Shown: positions 6,235 through 15,736, counted from the first letter of the stretch. The stretch is DNA of 20,076 nt from CAZJGG01 sp964545475 (GCA_964545475.1 CAZJGG010000057.1:1-20076), one strand, 5' to 3'. Numbers and translations: made by a program. The notes: a model not told the origin generated them from the letters alone.

Positions 6235-9200
6235 ATGTTAAAAAAGTTTAAAAGGTTTACATCATTAATGGTTGCCTCTTTGGTCGGCTTTTCTTCATTT
6301 ACATTAAGTGAAGTTGAAACAAAGGCAAGTACTGTAGTTGTTATAGACCCTACAGTTACATACCAAACGATGGACGGATTTGGAACATCGCTTTCTTGGT
6401 GGGCAAACATTGTTGGCGGATGGGACATGCCGGGAAAGGAACAAGGGAAAAAAGCAAGAGACGAGGTTATGGATTTAATTTTCGGAGAAAGCGGGCTTGG
6501 TCTTAACATTATGCGTTATAATGTAGGCGGCGGAGACGACCCCAGCCATAACCATATAAAACGTGTGGAAGCTGTTGTACCCGGGTATAAAACATCTGCC
6601 GATGGAGCATATAATTGGGATGCAGATGCCAATCAAGTATGGGTACTCCAAGAGGGGCTTAAAAAACGTCAGACGCAGGGCGACAGCATAACAGAATTCT
6701 TTTCTAACACGCCGCCTTATTATATGACTGTAAGCGGCTGTGCTTCAGGAAACACAAATCCGTCTCTTGATAACCTAAAGGCGGACCAATATGAAAATTT
6801 TGCAACGTATTTGATAGACGTTTGCAACTACTTTAAAGACACTCTCGGTATAACATTTGATTACGTTGAGCCTATAAATGAGCCAGATTCTTCATATTGG
6901 CAAGCTAACAGCTCAAAACAGGAGGGCGCACATTTTAGTGCAGGAACGTCTCAATCAAATATATATAATGCCGTAAAAACCATAATAAACTCACAAGCAC
7001 TTCCCTATAAGCTTGCAGGAACAGATGAAACAAACATAGACCATACGATCCATTCATTTAAACTTTTAGACAGCAATGCAAAAGACGCCTTAACTAAAAT
7101 AAACACCCATGCCTACGGCGGTTCACAACGGGCACAACTTAGAGATTTAGCCGCAAGCAACAGCAAAAAACTGTGGATGAGTGAGGTATGTGTGGGCGAC
7201 GAGGCGCACGACCATAACGCAATGGGTACAGCACTGCAGTTAAGCGAGATTATTACTAAGGATTTAAGGGAAATTAAGGCTGAGGCATGGGTTGTTTGGC
7301 AGGCGGTTGAAAGTGAGCTTGAAAACTTACGCCTTGATAAAACAAGCGGTAACTGGGGGCTTATACATGGGGTGTATGAAGAAACGCCTATCCCGGGTTA
7401 TCATGTATACGAACAGCAAAGCGGAAAACCGCCAATTAATATGAACAATTTAGGCATTAAGCGTGGAGACTATTTCTTAACCAAGCAATACTATGCAATG
7501 GGGCAGTACAGCAAATTCATTAAAAAAGGTTACACAATAATAGATGTCGGCAGTGACAACGCTTTAGCGGCTATTTCCCCGGACAAAAAGGAAATTGTTA
7601 TTGTTTCTACCAATGCTTCTAATGCAGCAGAAGATACTACGTTTTATTTATCGGCTGTATCAGGGATAAACAACGTGGAGGTTTACAGAACATCTGCCAC
7701 GGAAAGCATTACAAAACTTGCCGATGCAACTGTAACAAGCGGGCAATTTTTAAATGTCACCCTTCCGGCAAATTCTATTACAACATATGTTGTAAAAGGA
7801 TCATCACCCCTTTATAACGGCGGTACATCCGTTATAGTTAATGATGGCGTAGTGGGAACGGGGAACGGAAAACTTGAATTTACGTCTTCAAATTCTTCTG
7901 ATACATGGAGTTACTATGAATCACAAATAGGAGCATATTCAAACGATGTACATTACTCTAAGACCACAGGTGATTCTGTAACTTTTAGGTTTAACGGCAC
8001 CCAAGCCATTATTTACGGCTCAAAGGCACTCGACAGCGGTATTGTAAGTGTTTCATTGGACGGTGGTACGCCTGTAGAAATAGATTTATACGCCGCCAAC
8101 CGTTTGGAGAAACAAGTGATTTACGACACAGGCACACTTATAGACGGCAGCCACACAATTATTATGACAATAACCGGCAGGAAAGGCACTCAATCAACCG
8201 ATACTTTTTTTGCGGTAGACTATGCTAAGATTGTTTCAGGTATACTAGCGGGGGCAGACAGACCGATTTTAAGAAGTGCAAACCCTTGGGATTCCATGGT
8301 TTATTTGAACTTTACAGAGGTTTATAATGCTTCAGAATATACTATAAAATACGGTACGCAGTCGGGTGTTTATACAAACTCTGTAACAGATGTTCGTTCG
8401 TTAGGCAAAGGAGTAGCCAATCTTATAAACGGCACAACATATTACTTTGTTGTTACAGCTACAGTTAACGGAGTGGAAACGGCGGCCTCAAACGAAATTT
8501 TGGCAACGCCTTCAATAGTTAACCCATACGGTACGTTGTATTCTGTAAACTGCGGGGATGGAACGCCCAATGTTTTAGACGACGAAACCTACTTTTTTGG
8601 CATATACAACAGCATAACGGATCAAGCGTTCGACATTGATAAGATTTCCGGCAAACAGTGGGGCTATACTACAAATAATGGCACATGGGCGCAATATGTA
8701 AAGGGCGACAGATTTGACACGCTTCGGTGCGACACAACAAATGCCGCTGGAGGCTGGATTGAATATGCCTTTGAAGTTCCTAACGGTTCTTATGCAGTTA
8801 ATTTAGGGTTTAAGGATCCATGGTCAAACCAAAACCGTAAGCAAGATATTATTATTGAAGGTCAAAAGGTTGCAAGCGATTATGTAATTAACGGGGAAGA
8901 TTTAAAATACTATAGTACCACTGTTGCGGACGGTATGCTTAACGTTAGAATTGAACGTTCTGCTACCGGCGGTGACAATGCTATGATTAGCTGGATACAG
9001 ATAGATCCCGCAAACTCTCAAATAGTGCTTTCCGCAAATAAAGCCGGGGAAGCATATACAATCACAGGAACACCTCCTGTTTTACCCGATACTGTAGATG
9101 TTAAATTTACAGACGGCACAACCGGAACAAGTAGCGTTACGTGGGATACCTTAGACCCCGCTAAATACGCAGAGCCATTTAAAACATTTACATTAAAAGG

Positions 9201-11523
9201 CTCTGTAAATGGTACGCTGCTTAAAACAGAAGCAACTATTAACACAATACCGGATAATTTATTGTACTACGTTGACAGTGCAGGCATTTCCGGCGGCAAT
9301 ACATCCGCTTCCTTTGATGGCATTAAAGCTATTGTGCCAAACCTGCTAAACAATAGTGCGGATAAACTATTTGAAGGAAGCGGCTGGGGGTATGTTGAGA
9401 CAAACATAGGTACTTACAACAGCACAGACGCATACAACAGTTTAATATATTCAAATGTAGACACACTTACTTATAAATTTGACGGATTGACCGTCGGCAG
9501 TTATTACACATTGGCAATGGGCTTTTACGACCCTTGGAGTGTAACAAGACCAACCGATATTTGGGTTAACAGGGTTAACGCAGATAGTGTAACTGTTAAT
9601 AGTCAACGTACGCTAAAACTTATAGAAAACGCATTTACAGACAATGGGGAACTGGAAATTAAGCTTACCCCAAGCGGAACAAGCGGCAATAAACCGATTA
9701 TCAGCTTTGTTTATATATATAAGCAAAGTGACATTACCCCCCCGGCTGTGGCGGTAGTGTCTCCTAAAGAAGGAAGCTGGAGCAAAAATGTACCAACAAC
9801 CGTTGTATTGCGCGTTGAAGCGGTAAGTGAAGTAAGTACGCTGTCGCTTGCACCGCCTGATGTGTCTGAATGTTTCTTTAAGGTTTCATCCGCAGAAGCA
9901 GAAGCACCGTTTGTTAGCGGTGATACATCTTGGAGTAATTTGTTAGATGAACCAACATACAACCCTCAAACGGGGGAATTTATGGTTGATGTAAATAATG
10001 TCGGTGATAATTATATTCACTGGTATATTAAGAACACAGCCGGGGAGCAAGTTAACGGTAAGTGCGGCAGTTTTAAAATTGACAATGTGCCTCCGCAATT
10101 TATAAAATTTGAAGTAAATGCAACGGCGGCAGGCATAGCTTATCTTACAGCGGAGGCAACAGACAACGCTGGAGGTGCAGGGATTAATGAGTACAAATGG
10201 TTTCAAATGGACGCCGGTGCATATAAAGAGATGTCAAAAACATCAACCGGTGCGTATACGGTTTCTGGGCTTACAAACGGCAAACAATACACCTTTAAAT
10301 CTGAAGTATCTGATTTAGCGGGAAACCAAACAATGTCAAACGAGGAAACGGTTACAGTGCCTGATGGTGGCGACGGGGGGGATAACGATAAAGTAAGTAG
10401 CGTAACCCTTAACAAAAATGAGTTAACGCTTGAGATTGGGAAATCGTTTACATTATTGGCTGATGTAAAGCCTGTAAATGCGACCAATAAAAATGTTACA
10501 TGGGAAAGCGGCGCACAGGAGGTTGCTACAGTAGATATTAACGGCGTTGTAACCGCTGTATCAGAAGGAACAGCTGTAATAACCGTAAAAACCGAAGACG
10601 GAGGCTTAACAGATAGCTGTATTGTTACTGTTAAAGAAATAAAGGTAACAATTGCTCCATCTTTAAAGAAAAACCAAGGTATTGATATTACAATATTATT
10701 GCCAGATTTTAAGGATTATGAATATTGCGTTTCTATCCTTGACAAAAGCACGAATAAACCGGCAGAACCGCCTGCAGTTAAGAAAAAACCTAGCTGGAAA
10801 AGGGTAACGAAGCGAGTCATTCCGGGCATTACGGCTACATCAGAGATGGCAATATTTTTAAGGGATAAAACCACAAAGAAAATCATTGATGTAGAACCAA
10901 TTGACGTAAAAGATATTAAAGAATTAAAAGCACCAAGCGCAAAGGTAACAACGTTGCAAACAGGAGAGGAAAATGCTGTAAGTATTACGTTTAAAGCCTT
11001 TAAACAGGGTTATGAAACGGTGGAATATCAGCTCGCTAAACTGCAGGGTTCTTTAATCCCAGATAACTGGAAAGAGATTGCTGTTCCGAACGGACAGGAC
11101 GTTAAAAAACCTTTTACAGTAGATAATATTGCAGCAGAAATAGGGGATTATGTTTTCCTTAGAACAAAAGAAGGGGTAGATTACAAACCAAAATCATTGC
11201 CTACAAAAGGCGTTAAGGCGCTAGTAAGCGGGAAAGCACCTGATGTTGTCGTTTCCGTTGCAGATGGAACAAAAGCCGGAACGTATAAAATTACTGTAAA
11301 AGCAAAAGACGGCGCACAAGTAAACATTAAGGCACTACAATACGCTATTGTTCCTAAAGGCACAAGCCCTTTAACGTTACAAACAAGAGCCGTAAGATGG
11401 TCAAAGGTTTCTAAAGACGAAAAGGATAATGTAAAATTGCCTAGAGGTATTAGTGCAGATAATTTTGAGGTTAAAGTAAGATTTGCAAAAACAAAAGATT
11501 CTGCGCCCTCCGTAGCCAATTAA
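6235..11523 (+). CDS. Secreted multimodular GH30 glycosidase, probable endo-beta-1,6-galactanase
   Basis: A 1762-aa exported enzyme. Residues 1-31 are a signal peptide (basic MLKKFKR, hydrophobic core, cleavage near TKA-ST). The GH30 catalytic domain spans about 33-430, with its beta-sandwich to about 521. Landmarks are MDGFGTSLSWWA, LGLNIMRYNVGG, YVEPINEPDSSYW (acid/base E216) and KLWMSEV (nucleophile E317). SLSWWA and LNIMRYNVGG suggest the GH30_5 endo-beta-1,6-galactanase branch. Next come a jelly-roll-like module (530-668), an FN3-like domain (675-759), two related malectin-like modules (766-926 and 1008-1162) around a Big_4-like Ig domain (928-1004), further Ig-like domains (1168-1376), a GGDGGDND linker, a Big_2 domain (1386-1468), and three divergent copies of an unknown module (1469-1762). 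There is no LPXTG, SLH or dockerin. AGGAGGG (6223-6229) precedes the ATG. GH30 membership is firm, subfamily less so. Confidence 0.9.
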   Translation: MLKKFKRFTSLMVASLVGFSSFTLSEVETKASTVVVIDPTVTYQTMDGFGTSLSWWANIVGGWDMPGKEQGKKARDEVMDLIFGESGLGLNIMRYNVGGGDDPSHNHIKRVEAVVPGYKTSADGAYNWDADANQVWVLQEGLKKRQTQGDSITEFFSNTPPYYMTVSGCASGNTNPSLDNLKADQYENFATYLIDVCNYFKDTLGITFDYVEPINEPDSSYWQANSSKQEGAHFSAGTSQSNIYNAVKTIINSQALPYKLAGTDETNIDHTIHSFKLLDSNAKDALTKINTHAYGGSQRAQLRDLAASNSKKLWMSEVCVGDEAHDHNAMGTALQLSEIITKDLREIKAEAWVVWQAVESELENLRLDKTSGNWGLIHGVYEETPIPGYHVYEQQSGKPPINMNNLGIKRGDYFLTKQYYAMGQYSKFIKKGYTIIDVGSDNALAAISPDKKEIVIVSTNASNAAEDTTFYLSAVSGINNVEVYRTSATESITKLADATVTSGQFLNVTLPANSITTYVVKGSSPLYNGGTSVIVNDGVVGTGNGKLEFTSSNSSDTWSYYESQIGAYSNDVHYSKTTGDSVTFRFNGTQAIIYGSKALDSGIVSVSLDGGTPVEIDLYAANRLEKQVIYDTGTLIDGSHTIIMTITGRKGTQSTDTFFAVDYAKIVSGILAGADRPILRSANPWDSMVYLNFTEVYNASEYTIKYGTQSGVYTNSVTDVRSLGKGVANLINGTTYYFVVTATVNGVETAASNEILATPSIVNPYGTLYSVNCGDGTPNVLDDETYFFGIYNSITDQAFDIDKISGKQWGYTTNNGTWAQYVKGDRFDTLRCDTTNAAGGWIEYAFEVPNGSYAVNLGFKDPWSNQNRKQDIIIEGQKVASDYVINGEDLKYYSTTVADGMLNVRIERSATGGDNAMISWIQIDPANSQIVLSANKAGEAYTITGTPPVLPDTVDVKFTDGTTGTSSVTWDTLDPAKYAEPFKTFTLKGSVNGTLLKTEATINTIPDNLLYYVDSAGISGGNTSASFDGIKAIVPNLLNNSADKLFEGSGWGYVETNIGTYNSTDAYNSLIYSNVDTLTYKFDGLTVGSYYTLAMGFYDPWSVTRPTDIWVNRVNADSVTVNSQRTLKLIENAFTDNGELEIKLTPSGTSGNKPIISFVYIYKQSDITPPAVAVVSPKEGSWSKNVPTTVVLRVEAVSEVSTLSLAPPDVSECFFKVSSAEAEAPFVSGDTSWSNLLDEPTYNPQTGEFMVDVNNVGDNYIHWYIKNTAGEQVNGKCGSFKIDNVPPQFIKFEVNATAAGIAYLTAEATDNAGGAGINEYKWFQMDAGAYKEMSKTSTGAYTVSGLTNGKQYTFKSEVSDLAGNQTMSNEETVTVPDGGDGGDNDKVSSVTLNKNELTLEIGKSFTLLADVKPVNATNKNVTWESGAQEVATVDINGVVTAVSEGTAVITVKTEDGGLTDSCIVTVKEIKVTIAPSLKKNQGIDITILLPDFKDYEYCVSILDKSTNKPAEPPAVKKKPSWKRVTKRVIPGITATSEMAIFLRDKTTKKIIDVEPIDVKDIKELKAPSAKVTTLQTGEENAVSITFKAFKQGYETVEYQLAKLQGSLIPDNWKEIAVPNGQDVKKPFTVDNIAAEIGDYVFLRTKEGVDYKPKSLPTKGVKALVSGKAPDVVVSVADGTKAGTYKITVKAKDGAQVNIKALQYAIVPKGTSPLTLQTRAVRWSKVSKDEKDNVKLPRGISADNFEVKVRFAKTKDSAPSVAN

Positions 11524-11531
11524 AACCAGCG

Positions 11532-11631
11532 CTTCGTAGGGTGCGCGCTCCCTCGCCCCGTCTCCCCGTTTTATAACACTGTATCGTTATGGAACGGTAA
11601 GCCGGGGCGGACAAGTGCGCCCCTTATAAAA
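11532..11631. repeat. GC-rich imperfect palindrome
   Basis: The 23-base arms at 11555-11577 and 11586-11608 pair at 18 positions around an 8-base loop. Weaker outer pairing extends to about 11532 and 11631 (AGGGTGCGC against GCGCCCCTT). The GC content is visibly above that of the neighbouring genes. It lies between the convergent 3' ends of the GH30 and araC genes and could be a bidirectional terminator, a small mobile repeat, or both. Confidence 0.55.
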
Positions 11632-11659
11632 CCGCCCTCCGATTCCATATCAATTACTT

Positions 11660-11677
11660 ATTCAGTGGTTACTTAAA
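11660..11677. repeat. 18-bp direct repeat, left copy
   Basis: ATTCAGTGGTTACTTAAA occurs here and again, identically and in the same orientation, at 15737-15754. This copy overlaps the last codons and stop of the AraC gene. The two copies bracket the araC and GH2 genes. Confidence 0.7.
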
Positions 11678-12549
11678 TCTCTTTTATAGTCTATAGGGGA
11701 TTTGCCTGTATATTTCTTAAACAGACGTGAAAAGTATGATTGGTCCACAAAACCCAAAACAGCACTAACTTCTTTTACCGTGTAATTATGGCGGTGAATA
11801 AGGTTACATGCCTTTTGAATTTTCAACCTAAGAAAGTATTCTAACGGGGCGTAACCTGTAGCGTTTTTAAATATACGAGACATATGGGAAACAGAGAAGC
11901 TTACTTCCTTAGCTAAGTTTTCAAGCGTTATTGAACCGTCTAAGTTGTTATTCATGTAAACAATTAGTTTTTCAATAATTTTCTTGCTGTCTTCAATGGG
12001 CTTAACTTCATTAACGGCAAAATGTATTATTAAAGAAAATATGTGTTCGCATATTTTTGCGGCCAACAACATTGCGCTGTAGCTGTCGTAATATGATAAG
12101 GTTTCATAACATTCCTCAAACAGTTCAAGCAGTTTTGAAGAACCATCTATTGGTATGCGCAGTGTGTCAAAAGAATTTATTATGGCGTAATAATTATCTG
12201 CCATAACACCATCAATATGGAAGAAATAAATGCTCCATGGGTTTTTGGCACTTGCCCAATATTTATGCCCTGCATTTTTCTCGATAATAATTAAATCACC
12301 TTTGTTGAGAGAATGGGTTTTTCCTTTAGTCAGGCAATAGCCTTCTCCATCAACACAAAAGATAATAATATATTCCTTTGCCCCGTTATTACGTTCAATA
12401 AAATGATACAAAGCAACGGGAAAAAAACCTATATCCGTAACGTAAAGCCGGCTTGTTAATGGATTGGATTTAACGGATTGTATAGACTTATCCGGTACTA
12501 CAATATATTTTTGATATTTAAAGCCGTGGGCTTTTCTTGTTTCAACCAT
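11662..12549 (-). CDS. AraC-family transcriptional regulator with cupin sensor
   Basis: A 295-aa one-component regulator. Residues about 31-113 form a cupin-type sugar-sensing domain (IIIFCVDGEGYCLTKGKTHS, then LNKGDLIIIEKNAGHKYWAS, then PWSIYFFHIDG). Residues about 190-291 carry the double helix-turn-helix: ITLENLAKEVSFSVSHMSRI and KNATGYAPLEYF, then YTVKEVSAVLGFVDQSYFSR and LFKKYTGKSPIDYKR. Length and domain order are normal for sugar-responsive AraC proteins. The ATG at 12549 is preceded by AAGGAAGG. It is divergent from the GH2 gene with a 96-base shared control region that contains a 17-bp dyad, so it probably controls that gene and perhaps the transport operon. No signal peptide or receiver domain is present. 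Confidence 0.92.
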   Translation of the reverse strand: MVETRKAHGFKYQKYIVVPDKSIQSVKSNPLTSRLYVTDIGFFPVALYHFIERNNGAKEYIIIFCVDGEGYCLTKGKTHSLNKGDLIIIEKNAGHKYWASAKNPWSIYFFHIDGVMADNYYAIINSFDTLRIPIDGSSKLLELFEECYETLSYYDSYSAMLLAAKICEHIFSLIIHFAVNEVKPIEDSKKIIEKLIVYMNNNLDGSITLENLAKEVSFSVSHMSRIFKNATGYAPLEYFLRLKIQKACNLIHRHNYTVKEVSAVLGFVDQSYFSRLFKKYTGKSPIDYKRDLSNH

Positions 12550-12570
12550 AAAGTTCCTTCCTTATAATAG

Positions 12571-12587
12571 GATAAATCGAATTTATC
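12571..12587. promoter_or_regulatory. Probable operator between araC and the GH2 gene
   Basis: GATAAAT-CGA-ATTTATC is a perfect 7-bp inverted repeat with a 3-base centre. It sits at the -35 region of the candidate GH2 promoter and just upstream of the araC start, where an AraC-type regulator would act on both genes. Confidence 0.45.
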
Positions 12588-12593
12588 ACTTAT

Positions 12594-12602
12594 TGCTATA
12601 AA
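12594..12602 (+). promoter_or_regulatory. Extended -10 promoter of the GH2 gene
   Basis: TGCTATAAA is a good extended -10 element. There is no recognisable -35 hexamer at the right distance; the dyad at 12571-12587 occupies that place. This pattern suits activator-dependent transcription. The GH2 gene starts 44 bases further on. Confidence 0.45.
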
Positions 12603-12645
12603 TGTCAATTCAACTGCAAAAAAAATTTAAGAGGGGTGGTCAATT

Positions 12646-15600
12646 ATGTACCAAAACGGCATATCATTAAGGGGTAACTGGCAGTATTGCATTGATGAAG
12701 ATGACACTGGTCTAAAAAACAGCTTTTACAACAATTCGTTTGAAAATACATGTATTCTCCCCGGTTCAACCGGCACAAATAAAATTGGAGAATTTGAATA
12801 TACAAACACAGATACACTAAGCAAGGATGCTGTAAAACGGCTACGTCAGCGCAATAAATATGTGGGTGTAATGTGGTATAAAAGCAGTTTTTGCGTTTGT
12901 GAAGAAGCATTAAGTAAAAACGCATTTTTATACCTTGAACGTGTTATGTTTTCGTCGATGGTATTTGTAAACGGCAAAAATGCTGGATATAAGACAAGCC
13001 TTTGTACACCCCATGTTTATAATATTACTGAACTTCTTACAAAGGGAGAAAACAGTATAGTCATACGTGTGGATAACAGAGACTGTGAAAATATAGGTAT
13101 ATACCCCAGTGCGTATACTGATGAAGCTCAAACTATTTGGAACGGTATAGTAGGGGAAATAAAGGTAGAATTTAAAGACGAGGCTTATATAGAATCATTA
13201 AAGGTGTTTACAGATATACACACAAAGAGTATTTACGGCAAAATATACATTAATTCAAACATTTGCATAAATACAAAACTGCAATTTAACCTTAAAAGCT
13301 CCGGCGAAAATATTACAACCGTTTGCAATCCTATATCAATAGAAAAGGGTCTTAACAGCTACAATTTTAACATTCCAGTTGAGGGCAGTATAAATTTGTG
13401 GGACGAATTTTGCCCCAACTTGTACGATTTTTCAGTTGGTATTTCTGATATGGGTTTGTCTGAACAAACAATGCAAATAGGATATAGAGAGATTAAATCC
13501 GAGGGAAGAAATATTCTGCTAAATGGAAGGCCGTTATTTTTAAGGGGCAACATAGACAGCTGTATTTATCCCATCACGGGTTTTCCGCCGGCGACTGAGG
13601 CAGAATATGAAATGATTTTTGGTAAAGCTAAAGATTATGGTCTTAATCATATACGCTTTCATTCGTGGTGTCCTCCGCAAGCCGCCTTTGATGCTGCTAA
13701 TAGGTTAGGATTATACCTTTTGGTTGAAGGACCCGTATGGCTTGATAACTGGATGAATTTTCCTTTAGGCAGTAAACCCGAACATTACATGTACATACAT
13801 GAAGAGGCAGAGCGCATTATAAATACTTACGGCAATAATCCCAGTTTTTGTATGTTTAGTAACGGCAATGAAATTAACGGTGACTTTAATATTCTTAAAA
13901 AAATAGCTAAAGAGCTAAAAGACAGCCGTTTTCTTTTTACGCTTACATCTAACTGGGACAGAAAGATTACAGAATATGATGATTACTTTGTTGGTCAGTC
14001 TATAAACGATGTAGGTTTAAGGGGGCAGTATTTTTTAGACGACTTGGTAGAAGGCACATTCCTTAACTATAATGATGCTGTGGCGGAGGAAGACATTCCC
14101 ATTATTACGCACGAAGTAGGGCAGTACTGCGTATTTCCTGATATTAATGAGATAGACTTATACAACGGCGTACTGTATCCCGCAAATTTTATTGCCATAA
14201 AAACTGAAATGCAGAAAAACGGATTGCTAAAATATCATGATAAATTTTTATATGCCTCCGCAAAGCTGTCTGCCATGCTATATAAAGACGAAATTGAAGC
14301 GGCACTTAGAACAGAGGGTTTAGCAGGTTTTCAGCTTCTTGCATTGCATGATTTCCCTGGGCAAAGTACAGCTACTGTTGGCATATTAAACGCATTATGG
14401 GGTGAAAAGGGAGCGGTTACAAAGGAAGAGTTTACCAACTCATGCAATTGCGTTACACCCCTTGCAATACTTGAAAAACGCATTTATAAAAATACAGAAA
14501 TACTTAAGGGCGCTGTAAAAATAGCTAATTACTATTCCGATAGTATTGAGAACTCTCTGGTTGTTCTTAACGTTTCTGATGAAACGGATATTGTGTTTAC
14601 AAAACAGACGTACATTAATTTGGAAATTGGGCTAAACAGTGTTTTTGAATTTTCTTTTGACTTATCATCGGTTAAAGAAGCAAAGCACCTTACAATTGCG
14701 GCAAGCGTAAACGACATATATGTTAACAATTGGAGCATATGGGTTTACCCTGAATACAGCCGGGTACAGCTTCCCCCTTATGTTTGCACAGATTATTTAA
14801 CGCTTGAAGAACGGCTTTTAAATGGGGAGACAGTTTTATTTATTCCGCCGTCAAAGCAAATAAAAAGGTGTTTAAGAGGCAGTTTCTTTCCTGTATTTTG
14901 GAGCCCAGTACACTTTGAATGTAAAGATGCGTGCGGTTTATATATTAATAACAGTCACAATATCTTTGGCTCATTTCCCACGGCAGATTATGGTCAATAT
15001 CAATGGAAGATGTTGCTTGAATCATCTGTAAGCATAGAAATTGATGATGTAGACATAGAGCCTATAACGCTTGTAGTGCCTAATTATTTCTATATGAATA
15101 AACGTACTAATTTATTTGAGGCAAACGTTTCAAACGGCAAGCTTATAGTTTGCACACTGGATATTTTAAAAGATGATGTAACCGCCAAGGCTTTAAGGGA
15201 AAGCATATTTTCGTACGTTGAAAGCGGCGTAACACCAACACAATCTTTATCTGTTGATGAGCTTCACAATTTGTTTAAGGTGGAGCAGGAAACAAAGGAA
15301 GATATGCGCCCTAACATTGCTCTTAATAAGCCAACTACTGCCAGCAGTAAAAAGTCTCAAATAAATGATTCTTCATACGGCAATGACGGTAACAATATGA
15401 CGTTTTGGTGTGCCAAAGATGCAGAAAACGGTCATTGGTGGCAAGTGGATTTAGGAGAGGTGTATGACATTTCGGGTACATCCATAACGTTTTGCCATGA
15501 AGCAAATTACAAGTACGTTCTTAGTGTGTCTACTGATGGAGTTAACTGGGAGACGGCGGTAAATGACACAGGGCAGATCGAACGGTTTATTTACAGAGAA

Positions 15601-15699
15601 AATAACTTTACAGCCAGCGCAAAATATGTAAGAATAGTGTTTACTACTTTGCAGTCGGGCATATGGGCATCTCTAAAAGATTTTAGGGTATTTAATTAA
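12646..15699 (+). CDS. GH2-type glycoside hydrolase with C-terminal F5/8 (CBM32-like) domain
   Basis: A 1017-aa enzyme without signal peptide, so probably cytoplasmic. The N-terminal sugar-binding jelly roll covers about 5-175 (SLRGNWQY, GVMWYKSSF, VFVNGKNAGY, YPSAYTDEAQTIWNGIVGEI). An Ig-like domain lies at about 178-283. The TIM barrel follows from 284 (ILLNGRPLFLRGNID, GLNHIRFHSWCPPQAAFDAA). The probable acid/base is E409 in MFSNGNEING and the probable nucleophile E490 in ITHEVGQYCVFPD. About 620-880 is a long region I cannot assign. Residues 889-1016 form an F5/8 type C domain (NIALNKPTTASS, HWWQVDLGEVYDI, LSVSTDGVNWET, AKYVRIVF). GAGGGGTGG precedes the ATG. It is divergent from araC and probably trims imported oligosaccharides. 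GH2 enzymes include beta-galactosidases, glucuronidases and arabinosidases; sequence alone does not decide which. Confidence 0.87.
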   Translation: MYQNGISLRGNWQYCIDEDDTGLKNSFYNNSFENTCILPGSTGTNKIGEFEYTNTDTLSKDAVKRLRQRNKYVGVMWYKSSFCVCEEALSKNAFLYLERVMFSSMVFVNGKNAGYKTSLCTPHVYNITELLTKGENSIVIRVDNRDCENIGIYPSAYTDEAQTIWNGIVGEIKVEFKDEAYIESLKVFTDIHTKSIYGKIYINSNICINTKLQFNLKSSGENITTVCNPISIEKGLNSYNFNIPVEGSINLWDEFCPNLYDFSVGISDMGLSEQTMQIGYREIKSEGRNILLNGRPLFLRGNIDSCIYPITGFPPATEAEYEMIFGKAKDYGLNHIRFHSWCPPQAAFDAANRLGLYLLVEGPVWLDNWMNFPLGSKPEHYMYIHEEAERIINTYGNNPSFCMFSNGNEINGDFNILKKIAKELKDSRFLFTLTSNWDRKITEYDDYFVGQSINDVGLRGQYFLDDLVEGTFLNYNDAVAEEDIPIITHEVGQYCVFPDINEIDLYNGVLYPANFIAIKTEMQKNGLLKYHDKFLYASAKLSAMLYKDEIEAALRTEGLAGFQLLALHDFPGQSTATVGILNALWGEKGAVTKEEFTNSCNCVTPLAILEKRIYKNTEILKGAVKIANYYSDSIENSLVVLNVSDETDIVFTKQTYINLEIGLNSVFEFSFDLSSVKEAKHLTIAASVNDIYVNNWSIWVYPEYSRVQLPPYVCTDYLTLEERLLNGETVLFIPPSKQIKRCLRGSFFPVFWSPVHFECKDACGLYINNSHNIFGSFPTADYGQYQWKMLLESSVSIEIDDVDIEPITLVVPNYFYMNKRTNLFEANVSNGKLIVCTLDILKDDVTAKALRESIFSYVESGVTPTQSLSVDELHNLFKVEQETKEDMRPNIALNKPTTASSKKSQINDSSYGNDGNNMTFWCAKDAENGHWWQVDLGEVYDISGTSITFCHEANYKYVLSVSTDGVNWETAVNDTGQIERFIYRENNFTASAKYVRIVFTTLQSGIWASLKDFRVFN

Positions 15700-15736
15700 G
15701 CACTGTATAAGTCAGATACAAATTCCGGCGAGCAAA

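Noticed and set aside
6033..6509. Minus-strand ORF of 158 codons across the permease/GH30 junction
   Set aside because: It overlaps two well-supported genes on the other strand and reads as a shadow frame.
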